Source of the DNA: an uncultured Peptostreptococcaceae bacterium
Lineage (GTDB): Bacteria; Bacillota; Clostridia; Tissierellales; Peptoniphilaceae
Direction: 5' to 3'
Assembly (NCBI GenBank): GCA_945910665.1
Contig: CAMDZK010000068.1
Location: 1 to 6,157 of the forward strand
Length of the DNA: 6,157 nt
The notes beneath the pieces were generated by a model. It did not search any database, had not been told where the DNA came from, and worked only from the letters and a program-made list of their open reading frames with translations. Each line of letters begins with the position of its first letter. Position 1 is the stretch's first letter. This document shows, piece after piece, positions 1 through 5,747 of this stretch. The position numbers and the translations under genes were made by a program.

Positions 1-66
1 GGAGTATCATGCAGTCATTAAAAATAACACCACAGGAGGCATTCCCTTTGTGGCTCAGTGGTTAAC
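1..66. other. Left-edge segment of unknown origin next to the fbp break
   Basis: Homology of the minus-strand fbp gene to its family fades just after the ID-PENP stretch, at about position 66. None of the three minus-strand frames to the left of this reads like the missing half of the enzyme. On the plus strand, one frame stays open from position 2 to a TAG at 89-91 (29 residues, beginning EYHAVIKNNTTGGIPFVAQW). Its last residues lie antisense to fbp. This may be the tail of a foreign plus-strand gene joined to fbp, or chance. I do not recognise it. An assembly chimera at a contig end would look the same. Confidence 0.3.
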
Positions 67-1160
67 GGTGGATTTTCAGGGTCTATCGTAGGAAAATTTG
101 TATCCTTCATTGGGAATTCTTTACCATTTGATAGAAAGACACCCCGTTTAAAATCCGTTTTATCTAAAACTAATCGATCGTCCATGTCCAAAACAGGATT
201 TCTTTTAATCAGCTGATGTTCCAATTTAAACATGATAATTGCAATGGCCTTATGCATCTTCGCTGCCAAGTCGATATCGACGATATCGAATACATTCTCG
301 TCCAATACTTTCGGCATAAAAGCAGTGCAAGGGTCATCCCCGTATACTTCTTGAGCAAAGGACGAGAGCGCTCGTAAATTCAGTCCATACCCGTCTTCTA
401 AAGCATCGAAGTTGTTATAAGAGATGTTCGCCCGAAGCACTGAACACATGCACACTTCATTGCCCGCAGCGGCCCCCATCCACATAATGTCATGATTGCC
501 CCATTGGATGTCGATACGGCCAAAATCCATGAGTTCTTCTACGATATTGTGGGGCGCTTTTCCCCGGTCAAAAATATCGCCAATAATATGAACATAATTC
601 ACAGAAGTGCGTTGAATCGAGTCGCAAAGCATCGTTATAAATTCGAGTTCTGCTTCCGCTTCAATAATTCCTTGAATCACCCGGTGGGGATAGTCTTTGG
701 TGTTGGCATATTCTGTAGAATAAAGGAGTTCTTCTACTGTATCTACATAGTAAGGCGGCAACACTTGGCGCATATATGCGCGGGTCTGTTTCGCCGAAAC
801 ATAACGAAGAAGATGAATGAGTCTCAAGATAATCATTCGAATCCATTCGTCGGTCATCATCTCTTTTTCTTGAATGATCTCCAACACCCGGTCCGGGTCA
901 TAGATGAGGTTCGCCAACTGATTTTGCTCCATCTCTGTGAGCGTGTTTAAAAAAAGTTCCCGAATTTTTGTGCGTATATTTCCAGAGCCTGAGCGCATCA
1001 AGTGAATGAAGGCGCCATCTTCGCCATGGAGATCACTGAAAAAGTATTCGGTGGGTTTTGGTAGTTGTAAATAGGTTTTGAGTCGCACAATCTCTCCCCG
1101 TGCAGCTTCCACTGTGGGATAGGATTTGGCAAGCAAGCGTAAATATTTTTCCTGAGTCAC
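18..1160 (-). CDS. fbp: Fructose-1,6-bisphosphatase class III, C-terminally truncated
   Basis: This gluconeogenic cytosolic enzyme hydrolyses fructose 1,6-bisphosphate to fructose 6-phosphate. Class III enzymes, typical of Bacillota, use a calcineurin-like metallophosphatase fold. Visible metal-site motifs are SDLHGE (residues 42-47), GDIFDRG (194-200) and QWGNHD (219-224). The VNYVHIIGDIFDRG and NLRALSSFAQ regions also match the family. The start is GTG at 1160, with GGAG seven bases upstream abutting the mgtC TAG. The N-terminus matches the shorter family members that begin just before the KYLxLL motif. The frame ends after 380 residues, whereas complete proteins have about 640-670, so the second half, including the conserved GHTP-type histidine segment, is missing. 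The last dozen or so residues do not clearly align. As written the product should be inactive; it is a pseudogene, a rearranged gene or an assembly-edge artefact. The family call is very safe, the integrity is not. Confidence 0.93.
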   Translation of the reverse strand: MTQEKYLRLLAKSYPTVEAARGEIVRLKTYLQLPKPTEYFFSDLHGEDGAFIHLMRSGSGNIRTKIRELFLNTLTEMEQNQLANLIYDPDRVLEIIQEKEMMTDEWIRMIILRLIHLLRYVSAKQTRAYMRQVLPPYYVDTVEELLYSTEYANTKDYPHRVIQGIIEAEAELEFITMLCDSIQRTSVNYVHIIGDIFDRGKAPHNIVEELMDFGRIDIQWGNHDIMWMGAAAGNEVCMCSVLRANISYNNFDALEDGYGLNLRALSSFAQEVYGDDPCTAFMPKVLDENVFDIVDIDLAAKMHKAIAIIMFKLEHQLIKRNPVLDMDDRLVLDKTDFKRGVFLSNGKEFPMKDTNFPTIDPENPPLTTEPQRECLLWCYF

Positions 1161-1169
1161 CGTTTTCTC

Positions 1170-1892
1170 CTATTCAATTTCATCACTTGGGTTAAACAGA
1201 TGGATACTGTTGTAATCTTCCAACGCATCCAGCTCTTCCATGAGAAGAAGTTCATCCTTTCCCTTTAAATCGACACGATATTCAAAGATATATTTTGTTT
1301 GATTCTCTTCTCGCTCTAAGGATTTATTCGTTTTTAAGACTTCAAAACTATTTTCTTCTAAATATTTTAAAACTTTCAGTTGTGGTACTTGATTCGTTTG
1401 ATATTCTACCCGAATCATGCGAATGGTAGGGAATGTGAAGAGGCGCTTAATAAGCATGAGCGTAATCAAAATAATGACGAGACCTGTCCCTGCAATTGCG
1501 TAAAAGCCCATCCCAAAGGCGATTCCAATCCCTGCTGCGGCCCAAATGGATGCGGCCGTCGTCAGTCCACGTACATTTCCATTGGAGACGACGATCGTTC
1601 CTGCACCGAGAAAACCAATACCGCTTACAATTTGCGCGGTAATCCGCGTATTATCTGCTGAAAGTATCGTTGATGCAGCTTCTGATGATTCCGCCATTTG
1701 TATGAGTTGACTTGTGACTTCTTCTTGAATGAGCGCTAAAATACACGAACCCACCGCCACCAAAATATGAGTACGAAAACCCGCAGCTCGCCCTTTTTTC
1801 TCTCGTTCATAGCCAATGATACCACCTGCAAGCACAGCAAAAAGTAAGCGAACAAGCGTTTCCCCATTCGTTAAATGAAGTAATTCATTCAT
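1170..1892 (-). CDS. mgtC: MgtC/SapB family inner-membrane protein
   Basis: This is a 240-residue membrane protein of the MgtC/SapB family. Members are linked to magnesium limitation, membrane potential and intracellular survival in pathogens, but most in Bacillota have no tested role and they are not proven Mg2+ transporters. The N-terminal half holds about four to five hydrophobic helices with the family signatures: RLLFAVLAGGIIGYEREKKG (15-34), then GFRTHILVAVGS (38-49), RITAQIVSGIGFLGAGTI (83-100) and RGLTTAASIWAAAGIGIAFG (108-127). After LMLIKRLF (145-152) comes a soluble tail (about 157-240) rich in charged residues, in the place of the ACT-like domain of longer MgtC proteins. The ATG lies inside the end of the upstream thioesterase gene (8-base overlap) with only a weak purine-rich site, AGTAGAAG, so translational coupling is likely. 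The symbol is family-level only. Confidence 0.93.
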   Translation of the reverse strand: MNELLHLTNGETLVRLLFAVLAGGIIGYEREKKGRAAGFRTHILVAVGSCILALIQEEVTSQLIQMAESSEAASTILSADNTRITAQIVSGIGFLGAGTIVVSNGNVRGLTTAASIWAAAGIGIAFGMGFYAIAGTGLVIILITLMLIKRLFTFPTIRMIRVEYQTNQVPQLKVLKYLEENSFEVLKTNKSLEREENQTKYIFEYRVDLKGKDELLLMEELDALEDYNSIHLFNPSDEIE

Positions 1893-2310
1893 GATCTTCT
1901 ACTTTCTCGCCAATGGGTATTCCTAAGTCAAAATAACTAAAAGTTCCAGAAGTATAGACTTTTCCATCAGCATCTTTAATCTTTACATCGTAGACGATGA
2001 GACTGCGCCCTCGTTTTAAAAGCGTTGCCTCGCAGTAAATGGTCTCGAGTCCTATGACTGCTCGTAAATAGTGAATGTTTGCATCGGTCGTCGTCGTGTA
2101 ATTTCCAAAAGAATGCGCGGCAGAACCTGCCGTTATATCGCACATGGTAAAAAGGACACCGCCGTGTATGGTGCCCGAAGGATTGGAATGTCTCTGTTCA
2201 ACATCCAGTGAAAACAACGCGTGGTCCCCAGAAACATCCAACATTTTCGCACCTACGTCTCGACCAAAATAATCGGTCACACGAAGGTCCTGAATTTGTT
2301 CTTTGGTCAT
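1885..2310 (-). CDS. PaaI-type hotdog-fold acyl-CoA thioesterase
   Basis: This 141-residue single hotdog-domain protein most likely hydrolyses acyl-CoA thioesters in the cytosol. The PaaI-type active-site pattern is clear: N43-P-S-G46-T-I-H49-G-G51 on the central region, followed by D58 in FTMCDITAGSAAHS, the position of the catalytic acidic residue in the family. Strands typical of the fold follow (TTTTDANIHYLRAV, IYCEATLLKRGRSLIVYDVKI, KVYTSGTFSYFDL). The length is normal. There is no phenylacetate degradation cluster nearby, so a role like that of E. coli PaaI should not be assumed, and the substrate is unknown. The ATG overlaps the gloA stop (ATGA, 2307-2310) and its 3' end overlaps mgtC by 8 bases, which places it firmly in the operon. 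Confidence 0.9.
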   Translation of the reverse strand: MTKEQIQDLRVTDYFGRDVGAKMLDVSGDHALFSLDVEQRHSNPSGTIHGGVLFTMCDITAGSAAHSFGNYTTTTDANIHYLRAVIGLETIYCEATLLKRGRSLIVYDVKIKDADGKVYTSGTFSYFDLGIPIGEKVEDHE

Positions 2311-2690
2311 AGAACCGGTCCGATTATTTCGATCTGATATCCATCTGGGTCTTGCATGAAATAAAAACGCGTTTCTCCGCCTGGGAGGCCCGAAATATCA
2401 TCACAAGGGATTCCCATTTCTTTATGTTTCTCATGGGACTTCATTAAATCGTCTGTGTGCACTGCGAAATGACTGTATCCATCACCAATTTCATACGGAC
2501 CATGATCGTAATTGTAAGTGAGCTCGATTTCGATTTTTGATGCTGGGTCTTGCATATACACGAGAGTAAATTCGTGTTCTGGAAAATCTTTTCTCGTGAC
2601 TTCTTTATAGCCCAATGCTTTTTCATAAAATTCGACGGATTTTTCCAGATTTTCTACGCGAAAACACACGTGTAACAATTTGTAATCCAT
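2307..2690 (-). CDS. gloA: Lactoylglutathione lyase (glyoxalase I)
   Basis: Glyoxalase I isomerises the hemithioacetal of methylglyoxal and a thiol to a lactoyl thioester, the first step of methylglyoxal detoxification. The 127-residue protein has two halves of the vicinal-oxygen-chelate fold. All four expected metal ligands are present and spaced as in E. coli GloA: H7 (LLHVCFRV), E56 (IEIELTYN), H74 (GYSHFAVHTDD) and E121 (DPDGYQIEI). DPDGYQIEI is the usual C-terminal motif. I chose the ATG at 2690 because GGAGGA sits seven bases upstream; a longer frame from a TTG at 2705 would put the ribosome binding site inside the coding sequence. It is the first gene of the four-gene minus-strand operon. 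In Bacillota the thiol is often bacillithiol or another small thiol rather than glutathione, so the substrate is inferred. Confidence 0.94.
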   Translation of the reverse strand: MDYKLLHVCFRVENLEKSVEFYEKALGYKEVTRKDFPEHEFTLVYMQDPASKIEIELTYNYDHGPYEIGDGYSHFAVHTDDLMKSHEKHKEMGIPCDDISGLPGGETRFYFMQDPDGYQIEIIGPVL

Positions 2691-2719
2691 ATCTTTCTCC
2701 TCCAATTTGTCTTAATTTA

Positions 2720-2747
2720 AGTATACCCCAAAAGCAATCATCTGCAA
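2720..2747 (-). promoter_or_regulatory. Putative promoter of the gloA operon
   Basis: Reading the minus strand, a TATACT box (2720-2725) lies 30 bases upstream of the gloA ATG. A TTG-beginning hexamer, TTGCAG (2742-2747), is 16 bases further up. The -10 box is good; the -35 matches consensus only in its first three bases. No other promoter-like site is visible before the operon. Confidence 0.45.
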
Positions 2748-2756
2748 GTGGGTATA
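2722..2756. promoter_or_regulatory. Inverted repeat spanning the divergent promoter region
   Basis: TATACCC (2722-2728) and GGGTATA (2750-2756) form a perfect 7-bp inverted repeat separated by 21 bases, centred between gloA and the divergent cyclodeaminase-family gene. The left arm overlaps the minus-strand -10 box (TATACT). The right arm overlaps the AT-rich TATATAAGAT (2753-2762), the best candidate -10 of the plus-strand gene, for which I see no good -35. A dimeric regulator binding both arms could control both directions. It could also just reflect two facing -10 boxes. Confidence 0.35.
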
Positions 2757-2788
2757 TAAGATAGTGATTTTGAGAGAAAGGATATTTC

Positions 2789-3772
2789 ATGAAATTTATT
2801 TATTTAAATGCTGCCGATATGGCCGCATCTATTACAATGGACGATGCGATACAATCCAATAAAGAAGCACTTTTGGCCTACGCTGAAAACGAGGCCGATA
2901 TTCCCATGCGCATGACTGTGCCTGTGGATGACTACGAAGGGGCTGCGTTATTCATGCCTGGTCTTATGAAGCCGACGGATGCATTAGGCGTAAAAATTGT
3001 CTCTGTCTATGAAAATAACCCAGCGATGGGGTTAGACGCAGTTCCTGCGACGATGATTTTGCTTGATGCAGAGACTGGATATTTGAAAGGCATTATGGAT
3101 GGGACGACACTCACCCGCATTCGCACGGGAGCCCTTGCAGGAGCTGCGACGGATTTGTTAGCGAAAAAAGACGCAAAAACATTTTTGCTCATTGGCACAG
3201 GTGGCCAAGCTGAATCACAATTGGAAGCAATTCTTACCGTGCGCTCCATTGAAGAAGTGTTCGTCTACAGTAGAAACCAAGATAAAAGAAAAGACTTTGC
3301 AAAGAAAATGCAAGAAAAATTTTCTACGGTACGCATTACAGCCGTGGATGATTTGGAAAGAGCCGTCCGTGCAGCAGACATTATAACGGCCGTGACGACG
3401 ACAAACCACCCTGTTTTAGAAGCCGATTGGGTCCAAGAAGGAACGCATATCAATGGAATGGGATCCTATGCGACAGATATGCAAGAGCTCCCATCAGATC
3501 TTTATACGAAAGCAGACCTCGTCTATGTAGACACCTATGATGCCGTCGCAGAATCCGGGGATTTTAAAACGCCAATGAACCAAGGTACCTTTGGAATGGA
3601 TGTACTCACGGGCATGCTCGGTAAAATGATTGCGGAAGAAAAGCCTGGAAGAGAAAACGACGAGCAAATTACGATTTTTAAAAGCACAGGCAATGCTGTC
3701 TTTGATGTTGCCGTCGCTGATGAAATCTATAACGCAGCGATTGAAAAAAATATTGGAACGTGGATTGAATAA
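2789..3772 (+). CDS. Ornithine cyclodeaminase/mu-crystallin family NAD(P)-dependent enzyme
   Basis: This 327-residue cytosolic enzyme belongs to a family that includes ornithine cyclodeaminase, archaeal alanine dehydrogenase, pyrroline-2-carboxylate reductase and mu-crystallin ketimine reductase. Conserved positions are R41 (MRMTVP), K69 (GVKIVSVY) and R112 in TRIRTGALAGAA, matching the carboxylate-binding residues known from ornithine cyclodeaminase. The dinucleotide-binding glycine motif is IGTGGQAES (135-143). In true ornithine cyclodeaminase a catalytic aspartate sits in a GGDxxGKTEL segment; here the equivalent reads GSYATDMQEL (225-234) with tyrosine at that place. That form is more like the imine reductase or dehydrogenase members, so calling it ornithine cyclodeaminase would be risky. 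The ATG has AAAGGA six bases upstream. Glutaminase follows 111 bases downstream on the same strand. Confidence 0.88.
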   Translation: MKFIYLNAADMAASITMDDAIQSNKEALLAYAENEADIPMRMTVPVDDYEGAALFMPGLMKPTDALGVKIVSVYENNPAMGLDAVPATMILLDAETGYLKGIMDGTTLTRIRTGALAGAATDLLAKKDAKTFLLIGTGGQAESQLEAILTVRSIEEVFVYSRNQDKRKDFAKKMQEKFSTVRITAVDDLERAVRAADIITAVTTTNHPVLEADWVQEGTHINGMGSYATDMQELPSDLYTKADLVYVDTYDAVAESGDFKTPMNQGTFGMDVLTGMLGKMIAEEKPGRENDEQITIFKSTGNAVFDVAVADEIYNAAIEKNIGTWIE

Positions 3773-3796
3773 GCTGACTCTTTGCAGCCGTTTTTT
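3773..3796 (+). terminator. Weak possible intrinsic terminator after the cyclodeaminase-family gene
   Basis: Directly after the TAA, GCTG (3773-3776) and CAGC (3785-3788) can form a 4-bp stem with an 8-base loop, followed by CG and six T residues (3791-3796). The T run is good but the stem is short, so it may terminate only partly and let some transcripts continue into glsA. Confidence 0.25.
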
Positions 3797-3815
3797 CTTG
3801 TACTAAGGATGTTTT

Positions 3816-3846
3816 TTGCGAAATTTACGACAAAATATGGTATGAT
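3816..3846 (+). promoter_or_regulatory. Possible glsA promoter
   Basis: TATGAT (3841-3846) is one mismatch from the -10 consensus and lies 37 bases before the glsA ATG. TTGCGA (3816-3821) could serve as the -35 box, although the 19-base spacing is long. The 111-base gap before glsA leaves room for an independent promoter. Confidence 0.35.
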
Positions 3847-3883
3847 TGATAGGACGAAATCGTTTACAAGAAAGGATGCATCC

Positions 3884-4786
3884 ATGCAAGCTTATTTAGA
3901 ATCGATTGCGAAACAATACCAAGATTTAGCGACTACAGGTGTTGTGGCAGATTATATCCCCGCTTTAAATGAAGTAGACTCCATGCTTTTGGGTCTTGCT
4001 GTGCAAACTGACGAACAGCTCTATACGGTCGGGGATGCAGATGTGAAATTTACGATTCAGAGTATTTCAAAAGTACTGGCGTTACTCCTTGCTCTTATGG
4101 ATCATGGCGAAGAGTTGTTTCGTGTGGTAGATATGCGCCAAAGTTCTGATCCCTTTAATTCTCTATACCGTTTAGATTTCCAAGATGTGACAAAGCCTGC
4201 AAACCCCATGATGAATTCTGGTGCGATCGCCATTACATCGATTATCATGGGAGACCCTATAGAGCGCTTACTTCTTTTAATGGAAGAGATTACGGGGAAT
4301 GTCCGCATGGGCTACAATGAAGAAGTCTACCTTTCCGAGAAAGAAACAGGAGACAAGAATCGTGCCATCGCTTATCTCATGAAGTCGCGCCATATTATTC
4401 AAGGTGATATTGACGCGCATTTAGATGATTATTTCAAGCAATGTTCCATTGAAGTCACCGCTACTGATTTGGCAAAAATCGGCTATTTCCTCGCGAATGG
4501 TTGTGTTGGCCTGAAGAATTACGGAAAAATGGATAGAAAGCGCTTAAGTAAAATTCTTTTAGCGATCATGACAACCGCAGGCATGTACGACCACAGTGGA
4601 GAATATGCGACGAAAGTAGGGATTCCTACAAAATCTGGCGTAGGCGGCGGAATCATGGGTGCCGTTCCTCATAAAATGGGCATTGGGATTTACAGTCCGC
4701 CATTAGATGAAGTGGGAAATTCAGTGGTGGGTATTCAGCTGATGAATGCTATGTCCAAAGAATTAGATTTAAGTATCTTCGGATAA
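3884..4786 (+). CDS. glsA: Glutaminase A (serine-dependent beta-lactamase-like fold)
   Basis: This cytosolic enzyme hydrolyses L-glutamine to L-glutamate and ammonia. The 300-residue length fits the bacterial family (about 300-310). The catalytic Ser-x-x-Lys motif is S60-I-S-K63 in FTIQSISKV. Other family hallmarks are GVVADYIPALN (19-29), DPFNSL (89-94), the substrate-contacting KPANPMMNSGAI (104-115), TTAGMYDHSGEYA (230-242) with Y235, and the late KSGVGGGIMGAVP (250-262). I placed the start at the ATG at 3884, with AAAGGA seven bases upstream. The frame stays open 34 residues further up to a TTG at 3782, but those residues have no family counterpart and cover the leader. In enteric bacteria a homologue supports acid resistance by releasing ammonia; whether this one does is unknown. 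A strong terminator follows. Confidence 0.95.
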   Translation: MQAYLESIAKQYQDLATTGVVADYIPALNEVDSMLLGLAVQTDEQLYTVGDADVKFTIQSISKVLALLLALMDHGEELFRVVDMRQSSDPFNSLYRLDFQDVTKPANPMMNSGAIAITSIIMGDPIERLLLLMEEITGNVRMGYNEEVYLSEKETGDKNRAIAYLMKSRHIIQGDIDAHLDDYFKQCSIEVTATDLAKIGYFLANGCVGLKNYGKMDRKRLSKILLAIMTTAGMYDHSGEYATKVGIPTKSGVGGGIMGAVPHKMGIGIYSPPLDEVGNSVVGIQLMNAMSKELDLSIFG

Positions 4787-4841
4787 AAATGAGATTGCAG
4801 CTGGCTAGAGTTGGCCCTGTGTAGGTTTTCTTACGATAAAC

Positions 4842-4877
4842 AAGAAGAAGCCCCAGCCCTGGGACTTCTTCTTTTTT
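4842..4877 (+). terminator. Strong intrinsic terminator after glsA, probably bidirectional
   Basis: AAGAAGAAG (4842-4850) pairs with CTTCTTCTT (4865-4873), and inside it CCCA (4852-4855) pairs with TGGG (4860-4863) around a GCCC loop, with one C/A mismatch between the two stems. The plus strand continues into a T run (4872-4877), as expected for glsA. On the minus strand the stem is followed by CTTCTTGTTTATC, so it may also end the transcript of the convergent dehydrogenase gene. Confidence 0.88.
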
Positions 4878-4882
4878 GTCTC

Positions 4883-4925
4883 ATCTCCATCGGGAGATTT
4901 CATCTGCGAAGCAGATTCCATCTCC
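4883..4925. repeat. Nested, mutually exclusive inverted repeats in the SDR 3' region
   Basis: On the plus strand the order is ATCTCC (4883-4888), GGAGAT (4893-4898), ATCTGC (4902-4907), GCAGAT (4911-4916), ATCTCC (4920-4925). GGAGAT can pair with the ATCTCC on its left, giving a 4-base-loop hairpin. It can instead pair with the one on its right, enclosing the ATCTGC/GCAGAT hairpin with a symmetric 3x3 internal loop. The block starts just after the glsA terminator and ends one base before the dehydrogenase stop codon, so it is read as 3' untranslated RNA of that gene. It could be an RNA-stabilising structure or a copy of a small dispersed repeat. Confidence 0.55.
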
Positions 4926-4926
4926 T

Positions 4927-5676
4927 CTACGCGTCAACACCACCGTCTACGCGAATCAATTGTCCAGTGACAAAAGAAGAGGCTTTTGAACTCAAGAAGA
5001 GTGCTACTTCGCCAATTTCACGACCATCGCCAATGCGTCCCAGTGGACTCATGCCTTTCATTGGCGCAACCGCATCACCGTCTGCTCCGCCAGCAGAATC
5101 TAACATTTCGGAGTCAATCGCTCCTGGTAGAATCGCATTGACGCGAATTTCTGGACCCAAATCTCTCGCAAGAGCTTTTGTTAGACCACTCATTGCATGT
5201 TTGGATGCAGTATAGGCGGAAACGCCCCATTTAGCAGCAGTGCCTGCAATGGATCCTGTGTTGACGATATAACCTTCTCCTTTTTCTTTCATAATGGGAG
5301 CGACTAATTTGGCAAGCATAAGCGGTGCATCCACGTTCACGCGGAATACATTTCTCCACTCTTCCATGTCGATGTCCATGGTGTTTTTATATGTAATCAT
5401 ACCGGCATTATTGAAAAGAATATCGATGGTGCCATATGCTTCCATTGTTTTATCGACAATGTTTTGTAAATCTTCGTCTTTCATCATGTCAGCTTTCACT
5501 GCAATGGCTTGTCCACCATTTACTTTAATCTTTTCGACAACTTCTTGCGCCCGTTCTTCACGGCGTCCACAAACGACAACTTTTGCCCCTTCTTCGGCAA
5601 AAAGATACGCTGTTTCTCGGCCCATGCCCGATGTAGATCCTGTGATAATTGCAACTTTTCCTTCTAATCTTTTCAT
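4927..5676 (-). CDS. Short-chain dehydrogenase/reductase (SDR, classical type)
   Basis: This 249-residue NAD(P)(H)-dependent oxidoreductase has the classical SDR Rossmann fold. Visible motifs are TGSTSGMG (12-19) for the dinucleotide, NNAG (89-92), the structural N114 in FRVNVDAP, and the catalytic S142, Y155 and K159 (GSIAG and YTASK). After these come the LPGAIDSEM loop and the C-terminal FVTGQLIRVDGG typical of FabG-like members. R38-R39 directly after the second strand (VVVCGRRE) suggest a preference for NADP(H). Family membership is certain but the substrate cannot be read from sequence; FabG-like 3-oxoacyl, sugar or alcohol substrates are all possible. No acyl carrier protein or fatty acid genes lie nearby, which argues against the housekeeping FabG. 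The ATG has AAAGGAGGAG about ten bases upstream. It ends convergently against glsA. Confidence 0.93.
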   Translation of the reverse strand: MKRLEGKVAIITGSTSGMGRETAYLFAEEGAKVVVCGRREERAQEVVEKIKVNGGQAIAVKADMMKDEDLQNIVDKTMEAYGTIDILFNNAGMITYKNTMDIDMEEWRNVFRVNVDAPLMLAKLVAPIMKEKGEGYIVNTGSIAGTAAKWGVSAYTASKHAMSGLTKALARDLGPEIRVNAILPGAIDSEMLDSAGGADGDAVAPMKGMSPLGRIGDGREIGEVALFLSSKASSFVTGQLIRVDGGVDA

Positions 5677-5705
5677 GTGTGAATCTCCTCCTTTGTGATA
5701 ATATT

Positions 5706-5711
5706 ATTATA
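5706..5711 (-). promoter_or_regulatory. Consensus -10 box upstream of the SDR gene
   Basis: A perfect TATAAT on the minus strand lies 29 bases upstream of the SDR ATG, inside a very AT-rich stretch (5700-5721). That stretch also contains a short inverted repeat, ATTAT-AAC-ATAAT (5706-5718). No acceptable -35 hexamer sits 16-18 bases upstream, so the promoter may depend on an activator. Confidence 0.5.
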
Positions 5712-5732
5712 ACATAATTATTGGCTTGTGCC

Positions 5733-5747
5733 GGAAAATGTTTTCAT
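5733..5747 (-). promoter_or_regulatory. cre-like palindrome upstream of the SDR promoter
   Basis: The minus strand reads ATGAAAACATTTTCC, with GAAAA and TTTTC arms about a 2-base centre. It matches the CcpA-type catabolite-responsive element consensus (WTGNAANCGNWWNCA) at 13 of 15 positions, but one mismatch falls in the central CG, which is usually conserved. It would lie around and above the -35 region of the SDR promoter. Confidence 0.25.

Noticed and set aside
30..53. CCACA/TGTGG inverted pair near the left edge, considered as a terminator or repeat end
   Set aside because: The stem is only 5 bp with a bulged loop and no T run, which is within chance expectation.
9..65. Possible 18-residue peptide (ATG at 9, GGAG at 1-4)
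   Set aside because: The ribosome binding site is too close to the ATG (4 bases), it crosses the suspected joint and it has no following gene to act as leader for.
47..66. tRNA-like stretch GTGGCTCAGTGGTTAACGG resembling a D-arm region
   Set aside because: No acceptor stem, anticodon arm or T-arm (GGTTCGA) follows at the right distances, so no tRNA can be folded here.
492..950. 152-residue plus-strand open frame inside fbp
   Set aside because: It lies fully antisense to a clear FBPase coding region, has no recognisable motifs and is cysteine/phenylalanine-rich in the way typical of a shadow frame.
1380..1661. 93-residue cysteine-rich plus-strand frame inside mgtC
   Set aside because: The cysteines come from the reverse complement of glycine/alanine codons in the MgtC membrane helices. 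It is not a real small protein.
4811..5215. 134-residue plus-strand open frame after glsA
   Set aside because: It runs through the strong terminator and the nested repeats and then antisense to the SDR gene. There is no ribosome binding site or family resemblance.
5294..5698. 134-residue plus-strand open frame over the SDR 5' half
   Set aside because: It is antisense to conserved SDR motifs, and its serine/methionine-rich composition is what the reverse strand would give.
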